In this document: positions 39,583 through 49,322 of the stretch, in pieces | Layout of the letters: every line of letters begins with the position of its first letter | Numbering within the stretch: position 1 is the stretch's first letter | Assembly (NCBI GenBank): GCA_037693485.1 | Contig: CM075351.1 | Location: 128,164,001 to 128,228,000, forward strand | Source: Kitagawia praeruptora | Taxonomy: Eukaryota > Streptophyta > Magnoliopsida > Apiales > Apiaceae | DNA: 64,000 nucleotides | Direction: 5' to 3' | Translations under genes and position numbers: made by a program | Notes under the pieces: generated by a model | The model's input: the letters and a program-made list of their open reading frames with translations, nothing else | What the model was told of the DNA's origin: nothing | Databases searched by the model: none

Positions 39583-41410
39583 TATGTTGCTGGTCTGTAC
39601 TTACCTGAGTTACCTAGAGGTAAGTATCAATTTTTAAGTTGATCTTTGTGTTTAGTGGATTTAAAGTGGATATGTGATCACCTAACAACAACTATTAAAT
39701 TACTTAAAGATGGACTGCGACTAATTCTGCAACCCAAAAAACTCCATATCAATGTCATGGAATGCCAAAAAATATTAAGGACACACCTTAATCAGTTCTA
39801 GCTAAAAAAATATATTCACTTTAAAGGGGCCTATCCCTCCATACCTATGTTGGTGTGAACGGAATAAGATACAAAGGGGAATGATGCCATGACAGCAGAA
39901 CCCACGTTCTTGCTCGAGCAATACAATGTTTTTGACAGATATACACCGACTTGTTTGATCCTCCTTGTATAGTAGCCGTCATTTACTCTTTCCCTGGTTA
40001 ATTTCAACCACTCGGAAAAATGTGTGTTTAAGCTTGAGGTTTCGTAATTGTTAGATAGCTGACTGTTGATATTTACTTACACATGTAGGTTGTAACAGAT
40101 TTTTACGTAATAAGTTTTTTAAGACATCCTTAAGGTCGTGGTTTTTTTTTTACCCCTAATTCTGGTCCATTTGTATTGTGTACAAAGCTGCAATGATAGT
40201 TTGAATGTGCTTTGAATATACTGTATAGTGCTGTATTGTGACCAACCATGTCAGTTGGGGCCTGTAAATTGTAATACGTTTCTATATGAAATGCACAGTG
40301 TTTAGTGGATTTAAAGTGGATATGTGATCACCTAACAACAACTATTAAATTACTTAAAGATGGACTGCGACTAATTCTGCAACCCAAAAAACTCCATATC
40401 AATGTCATGGAATGCCAAAAAATATTAAGGACACACCTTAATCAGTTCTAGCTAAAAAAATATATTCAAGTTGAGATTTAATTTTCTATTTTCCTTGAAC
40501 TAACTTTGTTTTTATTCACTCCTTCATTTTTATGTAGATTTTGGAAAAAAGATGGTGCTTCTGATGAGATTCTACATGGCTTTTGAAATGGTGATGCAGC
40601 GAAGAAATATCAAGGAAAATATGACAGTGCTTGGTCAAAACAATTAGTATATCTATGAAGCTTTGTATCTTTTAACTCTTAGTTGTCGTGTTTTGAATAT
40701 GTAATGCAGTACATTTCTGAATGCTATCAGTTTCAAAAATTGTTAAATGAAGTTTTATTCTTATAGTATTTTTGGTGGAGCTGTTGGCTTTTTGTCTGGT
40801 TTGTTGGTTTGTTGGCTTTTTATTACTAGGTGCCTAGGTGAGAATTGTGTACCTTTGTGGTTCCTTTTCACATCCACATTAAGGTATCTGTACCAGAGGC
40901 AGAGGATGTTTCCATCTTTACTTTCCTTGATTTTACTTGATAGAAAGCTAAAATTGGCTGGTGGTGAAATGCCTAATCGTGACATTTTAATTTCTTCAGA
41001 ATCTGAATCAATGAGGGCGTTTGGTATGCAGTTTAACTATTTCAGTAAAGTCCACACAACCCTTATATACAAGTTTTATCATCATATAATCCCTTGTAAC
41101 ATGCACCTCAATTTTCTTGCAGTAACATGGTTTTTATTCACGCTCTTTCATTTTTATTTAGATTTTGGATAAAAGAGAGTGCTCCTGATGGATTCTACAT
41201 GGCTTTTGAAATGGTGATTCAGCGGAGAACAACAAAGATTGCCCATTGGATTGTTCTTGATAAGTAAGGCAGTATTAGTGGAAAAATATGACAATGCTTG
41301 TACAAAACAATTAGTATATGTATGAAGCTTTGTATTTAATGACTCTAGTTTTTGTGGTGTTTTCAAATACTATTTTAATGTAATGAAATAGCTTTTGATT
41401 TCTGATAAAT
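39583..41410. repeat. Spacer with two internal duplications
   Basis: A ~167-bp segment starting GTTTAGTGGATTTAAAGTGG at about 39650 is repeated nearly exactly at about 40301. A second pair, starting ATTTTGGAWAAAAGA, lies at about 40541-40720 and 41164-41380 and contains CTACATGGCTTTTGAAATGG in both. The spacings (~650 and ~623) suggest a tandem duplication of a ~650-bp unit with later loss. No protein is supported. Confidence 0.7.
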
Positions 41411-42560
41411 AAAGAGACATGACACCCAGAATACATACTCCACTGGCTCAAAATCTCAGCATATGTATTTGCCACTGAGAAATGAGCCAGAAGCAAAAAA
41501 TATATAAGGATTATTGTTCAAATTAATCAACTATTTGTGATGAACATAGACGGTAATTAACTCTGAAACAACCTATCTGAAATATTTACAATGCATCCAG
41601 CAAAAATAGCTAGCCCAAGTCATCCCCTCCAAAACGCTTTTAAAAACCAGGGAGGTGCCAATCAATAAAACTGAGGACAGAAACACACCCAAAAGCATCT
41701 GAATATTCATAAAAACCAGGAGCACACTCAATAATCAAAGAGCATAATAATAAGCCATTGCATTTTTATGATAGAAAACCTCCACATGAACCTCAAAACA
41801 ATAGCACAACTGCACAAGCAACAGGTACAGATGAGCATAATCTGGCCCCTTGCAAGCAGCAAACATACAGATTTATATAAATTATCATAAACACAATTCA
41901 CCACCGAATTAACTAGCCTGCAAACTCCCAGAAAAAAACATCTATCTTCTTCCCAGTCCTGAACTTGTTAACTCTGGCAACACAGAACCTGAACTACTAA
42001 AATCTGGCAAAAATGGACCCTGAGTACTGTAAACTATCTTACCAGCCCCTGCATATTAAAACTGACAAAACAGATCCTGAACTTGAAAATCTAACAAAAT
42101 AGACCCTAAACTTTGAAAATCTGACAAAACATACGCATAACTTGACAAATTTTTGCAAACACAGTCCCTGATCTTGAAAAAAGTAGCTCATCAATATAGA
42201 AAACTAAAATTAATGATCCAAACAAGTGTAATTACTTCCCATCATATATGTAATTTCTAAACCATTAGTAGATTATGTCGAGATTACAAAAACCACCACT
42301 CATTATATTCAATAACAATACTTAAATTAAACAAAAACTAAGCCCAACAACATTCATAATAACAAGTTCAGCTTCCTTCCAATTTCATAAGCAAGATCCT
42401 TCCATTATAATCATCTCCCTATAAAGCCAAAAAAAAAAAGTGAGGATCCGTCTACTATAATCATCTTCTTATAAAGAAAAAAAATCAAAGCTTATTCAAA
42501 ATAGAGAAAAATAAGAGAAAAGGCCCGCACTATCCCTTTGGGGTTCACTAATTAACCTTT
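41411..42560. repeat. Non-coding region with ~30-bp tandem motifs
   Basis: From about 41960 to 42180 a loose tandem array repeats AAAATCTGACAAAACAGACC CTGAACTTG-like units six or so times. The rest of the region is AT-rich without genes. It is the 3' flank of the transposase gene. Confidence 0.5.
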
Positions 42561-42860
42561 GGGGTTTAATAGTTCCATTTTGGTTTTAGAAATATTCGGA
42601 ACGACGATAAAACCGTATACGAACTTAGGGTTTAGGGTTTGGGGTTTAGGAAACAACCCTAAACCCTAAACCCTAACTTATCCTGATTTTTAAACGCATT
42701 AGCGTTTAAAAATTAGGCCGCCAGATTCAATTTTTTCATTAAAATTTTTAAATTTTATCTGTATTTTCTTAGGGGTTCAATAATTAACCTATGGGGTTTA
42801 ACAGTTCCATTTTGGGTTTAGAAATATTCAGAACGACGAATAAACCGGGTACTAAATGAA
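42540..42860. repeat. Duplicated segment flanking inverted telomere-like repeats
   Basis: A ~65-bp segment (GGGGTTTAATAGTTCCATTT, GAAATATTCGGAACGACGA) at 42540-42610 recurs at 42773-42845. Between them lie TTAGGGTTTAGGGTTTGGGG (about 42624-42650) and, facing it, CCCTAAACCCTAAACCCTAA (about 42658-42678): plant-type telomere motifs head to head around a short AAACAA loop. A TAAACGCATTAGCGTTTA palindrome follows at about 42692. Confidence 0.75.
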
Positions 42861-42889
42861 GAAAAGTAAAGCATACCAATAGAAATACT

Positions 42890-45400
42890 CTACGGAACAC
42901 ATGAGGAAGCTCCACTCGAAGAAGTTGCTTTGCTTCTTTGTGATGGATGATAATCCATCTCATTCTTGTATCTTGTTGATTTTTTTCGGCCTGGTTTATT
43001 TGTGATATTCTCATCATCAGGGACCACTGTAGGAAATCCATCCAATAATGGCCATGCATCCTCATGTGGTAATGGCTAAAAAGGAGTTGCATATACCTTT
43101 CTTGCATTGTCTAGTTTATACCATTCACTGACTAAACTTGTGTGTTGAATATTTTGATTGGCACAACAAGCTAGAACATGAGAGCAAGGAATGTGATAGG
43201 TTTGCCATTTGTTACAAGTGCAAATGTGTTCCATTAGGCGAACAATATGATGGTTTCCTCCATTTTGACCACGCTTCATTGTTGTTACCTCAAACACCCA
43301 CGTGTCACGATCAAATACCTTCACATGATGGCCACTTGCACGTCCCTTCCATCTATTAAGGATTTTTGTAGCATGCTTGGTGAATTCATTACCATCTTTA
43401 GATTGTTTCTCTATTTCCAATCTACGTTGGTCAAAATATTCAACCACCTTGTAGAATATGGATTTAACCAATGCAGTGATAGGGAGTTTTCTTGCCACCT
43501 TGATGGCATTATTCCAACTCTCAGCAAAATTAGTTGTCATGATACCAAACCGTTTGCCATCATCAAAAGCCAAAGCCCAATGCTTTAATGGTTTATCAGC
43601 AAACCAATCTTGGGCTCTAGGCTCGGCAGCTAACAACGCATTCCAATGCAAAGTAAACTTGGGACCTGTCAGCTGGCTACACAATGCAACAACCTTCTCC
43701 TTCATATGTCCCTTCTTAAACATTTTACCAAAGTTAGCAGCTAGGTGTCTAGCACAAAATCGATGATGGGCAAATGGTTCCCGCCATTCAAGGTCTGGAC
43801 TGTTCATAGCAGATATGATCCCGGCATGTCTATCTGAAATCACACAAACATCTCTACGTCTTTGAACAACCTTCTTCCTTAACCGATCCATAAACCAACT
43901 CCAACTTGCTGCATTCTCTGACTCAACAACTGCAAATGCTAATGGAATAAGGTGGTTGAAGCCATCAACTGTTGTGGCAGTTATTAAGACCCCACCATAC
44001 TTGTCATACAAATGTGTACCATCTATCAAGATAACTGGTATGCAATATTGAAATGCATCAATGCAAGGCTTTAATGCCCAAAACACTCGCTTGAATCTCA
44101 CCACCTATCAAGAGTTTACAAATATAATAAGATAAATATGAGAAAGTAAGAATGAATGAATGAATGAATAGCAATCGGTGGTTTCAAGGACATGTAATAT
44201 GTGTAGATGTATCAATAGTACCTCAGTTATAGGCTCTCCAAGGTCATGCTCCTTGAAGTGCCAATCAACAAATGTGCCATGGTTGAATGACTGTACCGCA
44301 TTCATAAAGAAAGGAAGGTACTGATAAGACTCTTCAGAAGACTTGAATAATTGTTTTTCAGATTTCTGCCTTGCAAATCTTATCTTTCCTCTTGAAGGTT
44401 TATAACCAAAATGGCTAACAGTAGTAGCCACTAATACTTTCTCCGAGACATTAGGATCCGCTGCAATTTGGGCACTAATTACTTGCGCAATGTTAGAAGA
44501 GTTCAAATTGCAATGATCTTGTGAAATGTTTGGATTGAGACATGTATGTGGACCCCTAGCCTCCATAACCTCAAAAAAGTGATGCTTTCTCCTCTTTCTA
44601 GCTCTCAACATCCATGCACAACCTTCTGTTTTTCTCTTGCATGCCACTTCCCAACTCCCTGAATCAGACCTTAGCACTTTGATCTCTTGATGGTTTCTAA
44701 TGTGAACATCCTTAATTACACGCACCATCTCTTCTTTCGATTCAAAAACCATTCCTTTTTCTAGCTCGGTAGGAACAAGAATATCTCTTGCTTTTTGCAT
44801 AATAGGCTCGTTAAAGGAAGCTATCATTGATGATCCGTCAAAGGACCTATAGTACGGGATATCCTCATCTCTATATTCGTTGCTTCCCATTGAATTCCCA
44901 TCACTATCCACCCGGTTCATATAAAAAGACCTACTTGAGCTTCCACTTGAATAATCTGCACTAGCACAAACACTTTCACTACTTTGTAATTTTTTCGAAC
45001 TTCGAGTGCTGTCAACACTTTTTGAAATCTGAAAAGAACTCGAACTTTGCCCCAAACCAATCATTACCTTCTCCACATAAAGCTCAACATAATTTTTACG
45101 AAATGAATTATCCACAGCTTCAAACATAAATTCAACATCATCATCATCATACATAGGAGCAACTTCAAATCGATTTGTTGTGGGGTTTAAGAATCTCCGA
45201 AGTATATTCAGTTTAAACACACTCGGATCTGTCCAAAGTTTCGCATACAAAAGATCCAACAATTCTTGATATTTCAAATTAAACTTTAATTTCACCAATC
45301 TAGTCATCTTTTTATCATACTTAACCCCTTCTACATCATCACTAACAATGTTACCATCAAAGTATATCCAACCATAAATAAAACTTGATTCCGATGCCAT
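42890..45400 (-). pseudogene. MuDR-type (Mutator-like) transposase, nonsense in the C-terminal tail
   Basis: Exon 1 is 45400-44222 (393 codons) and an intron runs 44221-44105 (GTACTA donor, TTGATAG acceptor), after which exon 2 continues in phase. The order is: an N-terminal PB1-like region (1-110); a Ser-rich linker; the MuDR DNA-binding domain (~215-290, GMVFESKEEMVRVIKDVHIR, GSWEVACKRKTEGCAW); the MULE catalytic core with VILIDGTHLYDKYGG (first Asp ~421), CVISDRHAGIISAM (second Asp) and TTNFAESWNN (Glu); and a SWIM finger CTCNKWQTYHIPCSHVLACC. A TAG at 43076-43078 ends the frame after KVYATPF; the same frame then stays open for 61 codons (PLPHEDAWPLLDGF... PGRKKSTRYKNEM) to a stop at 42890. 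The tail matches the usual MULE end, so the TAG looks like a recent nonsense change. The catalytic parts are intact. Confidence 0.85.
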
Positions 45401-45655
45401 TACACAGTAGCTACAATCAGTGTAAACGAAAGATTAAATTGGAATCAAGTAATGATGTAAATACCTGGAATAGAACAGAAACAACATTTCGAAACCGAGA
45501 GTGAATGAAAGAAACAAGATACAAAGGCTGCGTTTCTGTGGATCCCCAAAATACGCTCTATACTTATATGAGGATACCCAATATACTTATGCGTATTAAG
45601 TGTTACCCGAATGATAACAGCGTATCCTATATATTTCAACACTAAGATTGTTTCA
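45401..45655 (-). promoter_or_regulatory. Upstream region of the transposase gene
   Basis: About 250 bp between the transposase ATG and the subterminal array, with diverged array units and ATGCGTAT motifs. In MuDR elements the promoters lie in the terminal repeats, so I infer the transposase promoter here. No TATA box is convincing. Confidence 0.35.
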
Positions 45656-46440
45656 TAATACCCCAATAAGTAATGCGTATTCCAAAATACTAATTTTATT
45701 TCGGTTCATGTTACCCAAGATTTATTTGGGTATCCAATTTAAAATAGTAAAACTCAAATGTTACCCAATCTGTATTTGGGTATCCAATTTAACATTTATA
45801 AATTCACATGTAAGACCCAAACAAGAAATGCGTTTCAATTTAGATTTATAAAATTTCACATATTACCCAAGTTGTATTTGGGTATCCAATTCGAAATAAT
45901 AAAATTCTCCATGTTACCCAAGCTTTATTTGGGTATCCAGTTTAAATTATAAAATTTCACATGTTACCCGAGCTTTATTTGGGTATCCAGTTTTATAATT
46001 TAAATTTACCATGTTACCCAAGCTTTATTTGGGTATCCAGTTTTACAATTTAAATTTACCATGTTACCCAAGCCGTATTTGGGTATCCAATTTAAAACAA
46101 TAAAATTTCCCATGTTACCCAAGCTGTATTTGGGTATCCAGTTTAAATCATAAAATTTCCCATGTTACCCGAGCTTTATTTGGGTATCCAGTTTTACAAT
46201 TTAAATTTACCATGTTACCCAAGCTGTATTTGGGTATCCAGTTTAAAACAATAAAATTTCCCATGTTACCCAATCTGTATTTGGGTATCCAGTTTAAATT
46301 ATAAAATTTACCATGTTACCCAAGCTTTATTTGGGTATCCAGTTTTACAATTTAAATTTACCATGTTACCCAAGCCGTATTTGGGTATCCAAGCTGTTTT
46401 TGTTACCCAAGCTGTTTTTGGGTATCCAGTTTTACTTTTC
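45656..46440. repeat. Subterminal tandem array, ~50-bp unit, about 14 copies
   Basis: Units contain ATGTTACCCAAGCTTTATTT then GGGTATCCAGTTTAAA and a short T/A-rich tail. Within each unit CCCAA and TTGGG form a small inverted repeat. The middle copies are nearly regular at 50-51 bp, and the edges degenerate. The array sits just inside the right end of the Mutator-like element; short related motifs lie near the left end (36195-36260). Confidence 0.9.
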
Positions 46441-46542
46441 ATGTCACCCAAACAAGAAATGCGTATCACCAAGACCCAGTATAAAAATGCGTAACAAATC
46501 CGGTATTTTCAGCCAGCAGGTGCGCGCGTTGCTAAAAAACTA

Positions 46543-47078
46543 ATAACATTCACAATGAAAATCTGCTAAAAAAGCGAGGAAAAGTTATATGGATAGAGAG
46601 TTTCATGACCTGAATTCTTAGTTTAAATACATAGAGCAACCTTTGAGAAATTCTCCAAATCCATGCATTTGCTGGAATAGGCATTACAATAATCAACTGT
46701 TCTGCTTCCTTGAGGTGGCCATATCTAGCCAATAAGTCCACCACAAGAATATAATGGTCCATTACATGTTTTATCTTGTACTTAGATTTCATCTGCTCAA
46801 ACAATTGCATCCCCTCTTTCACTAATCCTATGCATCTGCACACAGAAAATGAGGCAACAAAAGCGACCTCATCTGGCAGAAACCCCATCACCTCCATTTC
46901 CTTGAACTTTTGTGCTGCTTCCTAGGCATGACTATGTAATTCAAGTGAAAGCATTATAACTATCCACGAGATCATGTGTTTGTCTTTCATTTCATCAAAG
47001 AACTCTATCGAATTAGTAAGGCTTCCACATGTTCCGTACATGTCTCAGTATGTTGCCCACATATGTGTCGTAACTCTC
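46543..47078 (-). pseudogene. PPR gene fragment, copy A (3' part)
   Basis: The minus-strand frame 46897-46550 reads MEVMGFLPDEVAFVASFSVC, LVKEGMQLFEQMKSKYKIKH and DHYILVVDLLARYGHLKEAE. This is the last PPR motifs plus E-type region of a PLS-class pentatricopeptide protein, a family that edits or processes organelle RNA. The frame upstream is broken (a TAG in place of an expected codon near 46922 and other changes), and the sequence is cut at 47078 by the Tat element. It continues at 57709. Confidence 0.75.
47074..47078. other. Target-site duplication CTCTC (left)
   Basis: Repeated at 57709-57713 on the other side of the Tat-lineage element. Confidence 0.9.
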
Positions 47079-47595
47079 TGTTGTGGAATAAAAACTAGGT
47101 TATTAGATTGCGGCTAGGGTTTGCTGTATTTAATGCTAGGGTGCGTGAGCTTCGTGCTTTAATGGCTGCTTCTGCGTTCGAGACTTAAACGGTCCTCACA
47201 GAATGCCTACGTATCTCTGTATTAAGAGAATCAAGCCAATAAAACGTAGTTCTAGGTTGAGGGGTCTGACCCTTTATATAGGCTGAGAAGCCTCAGAATT
47301 ATGGTAGGGTTAGGTGACTTGGTGGACAAGTCAACCTTGAGGAAGGATCTAGACTCCTTCCTTGTAGGAGTCCGTTTCCTTGTACGACTATGTGCCTTGG
47401 AGGCTACTCTTTGGAGAGATAATATCCTTATTTGACTTATATTTCCCAGCTGTTAATTAGCCATAAATATTAATTACGAAATTAATATTTAACTAGGGTT
47501 TATGGGCCATCTAGTGGGCCCCACATCTGGACCAAACTAGGTCTAATTAATGCAACATTAATGATATTTTTAGGGCTTATTTTTAGCCCATATCA
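47079..47595 (-). repeat. 3' LTR of the Tat-lineage element
   Basis: In element orientation it starts TGATATGGGC and ends CCACAACA. It differs from the other LTR at two sites I can see (C/T in GATCTAGAYTCC and G/A in TTTTTARGGC). Confidence 0.9.
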
Positions 47596-47615
47596 TTTGC
47601 CCCCCAACTTCTAGG
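47596..47615 (-). other. Polypurine tract
   Basis: On the minus strand AAGTTGGGGGGCAAA directly precedes the 3' LTR (TGATATGGGC), as needed for plus-strand priming. Confidence 0.8.
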
Positions 47616-47744
47616 GAAACTGATCAGGTTTTCCTCGAAGTTTTAACGGCCTTATCTGAGACTTGGGTCGGGGTTTATATTTATACACTAGTGTTTCACG
47701 AGTATTGTCTTGATGTAAAGCGTGGAGCGACCGACGCACTTACG

Positions 47745-48550
47745 ACAATGTTAAACGATGCTAAACAGCAATAATCAGCGCTAAACGGTGCTAAACGGCA
47801 CTAAACGGCGCCAAACGGTGCTCAAATGGCACTAGTTTGAAAATATTAGATTGTGCTTCGAGCATAAAATTATTTTTCCATGTTTCTGGAATTTTCGAGA
47901 GAGATTTTTTTTTTTTTTTTGGAATTGCAGGCAAAATTCGAGCTCAATTTCGAGCTCAAACTGCCTCCAGATCGCAGCCATTTCTCTTGTTTCCTAAGTC
48001 ATTTTCGACCTGGAAATTTCGAGGAGAAATTAGTGTATTTTCGAGCTCAATTTCGAGCTCAAACGGGGGCCAGGTCGTGGCTGTTTTACAGGTTTTTCTA
48101 GTCATTTTCGACCTCATGCTGGCGACCTCAAACCAAGGGGAAACGACCTCAAAGTGGTTCCAGGTCGCACAGATTTTTCACACTTTCTAGTATAATTACG
48201 ACCAAAATTCACCAATCTCATTGTAGTATAAATCCGACCTCAACACAACACATAGACGACCTCAAATTAGACCTAGGTCATGTGGGTTTTTCGTATTTCT
48301 CAGTTCAAATTCGACCTGAGATTTGCGATCTCAAGCCATGTCATAACGACCTCAAATTGAGTGGTAGGTCGTGGCCTCATTTTGTTTTTCATAAGTCAAA
48401 AACGATCTCATCTATGCGACCTAGAATCTGTTTTGTTCCGACCTCATCTTTCAAGGTCGCTCACGACCTCAGATGGACTTTTCCAGATCGCCTTATCGAG
48501 CTCGCACTTACACTAGAAAACGAGATCAATTGTTACGACCTCGTGCTACC
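47745..48550. repeat. Subterminal repeats: CTAAACGGC array and scattered CGACCTCA motifs
   Basis: At 47745-47830 a ~10-11-bp unit (GCTAAACGGC/GCACTAAACG) is repeated about seven times. From 47935 to 48545 ACGACCTCA, TCGAGCTCAA and related 8-10-mers recur more than 15 times at irregular spacing. The region lies between the antisense gene's upstream side and the 3' LTR and encodes nothing. Confidence 0.7.
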
Positions 48551-49322
48551 TTTTGGTAACTCCAAGTTCTATTATGGACTTCAACGGGCCTTGTCTGGCC
48601 TTTAATTTTCATGGGCTGGACCTAGATTTTCAAATCGTTGGGCCTATAAACTTTTTAAGTTTTGATTGGGCTTTTCCTATGGGTCAAAATGACCTTATCT
48701 CAAAACCTTAATTAGGTTTATCAATCTTGGTTGGACCGTGACAGGCCTTAATTCCTTTTAATTACTTTAGCTGGACTTGGGCCTTAACAGGCTTGGTGTT
48801 ATTGGGCCTTTTAGAGTCCAATTTGTGTTGATGGCCCACAAAGGTTTCCAATGGGCTACAACCGGTTGATATTCTCTCTAAACGGTTGAGATGCCCTAGA
48901 TTTTCGCCTATATAAAGGCCAAGGCTTTCATTTTCACTTTCATCACAAAAGTTCCTAAAAACTCTCTCAAAAGTTCCAAAGTTCTTTAAGAAATTTCCTT
49001 TGAAGAATCTGAGTTTGATCTTCATTCTTTGAAGATTTGAAGGCATCCTTCAAGTTTTCTGGCGATTTCTCTTCAAATCTTTGAAGATTTGAAGCCTGCT
49101 CAAGGATTTCTGGCAATTTTCCAGAAATTTTCCAGTTGCTGTTGAAGATTTGAAGAATACTCAAGGTATTTTCCAGAATTTCTAATTTTATAGTTTGAAG
49201 ATCACCCTTTTTCTGGGTTTGTTCTTCAATTCCTTTGAAGATTTAAAGATTGTTCTAACAATTTCTTCATCCTTTGCAGATTTCCTTTGAAGATCAAAAC
49301 TTTCCTTTGAAGATTTACTGAG
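48551..49322 (+). promoter_or_regulatory. Probable promoter and leader of the antisense gene
   Basis: A TATATAAAGG at about 48910 on the plus strand is followed by a leader made of TTTGAAGATTTGAAG-type repeats up to ATG 49323. The position and orientation fit the promoter of the antisense gene. Confidence 0.5.

Larger units (their letters stand above)
36165..46525. mobile_element. Probable Mutator-like element with transposase and plant-mobile-domain gene
   Basis: GGTGGCTAAAAATACCCGAT (left, 36171) and, inverted, GCTGGCTGAAAATACCGGAT (right, ~46520) match with three mismatches in ~22 bp. Both ends then carry ATGCGTA and TTACCCA motifs, arranged at the right as a long tandem array. Between them lie a MuDR-type transposase on the minus strand and a plant-mobile-domain gene on the plus strand, converging. 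The right flank is PPR pseudogene sequence that also exists without the element at about 58316, which places the right border within 46520-46540. A 9-11-bp target duplication could not be identified, so the outer borders and the single-element reading are inference. Confidence 0.6.

Noticed and set aside
42624..42680. A telomere or chromosome end
   Set aside because: Only a few motif copies in inverted order, with ordinary sequence on both sides.
45656..46440. Regular ~50-bp repeats resembling a CRISPR array
   Set aside because: The whole unit is repeated without unique spacers, the context is a plant Mutator-like element, and no cas genes exist here.
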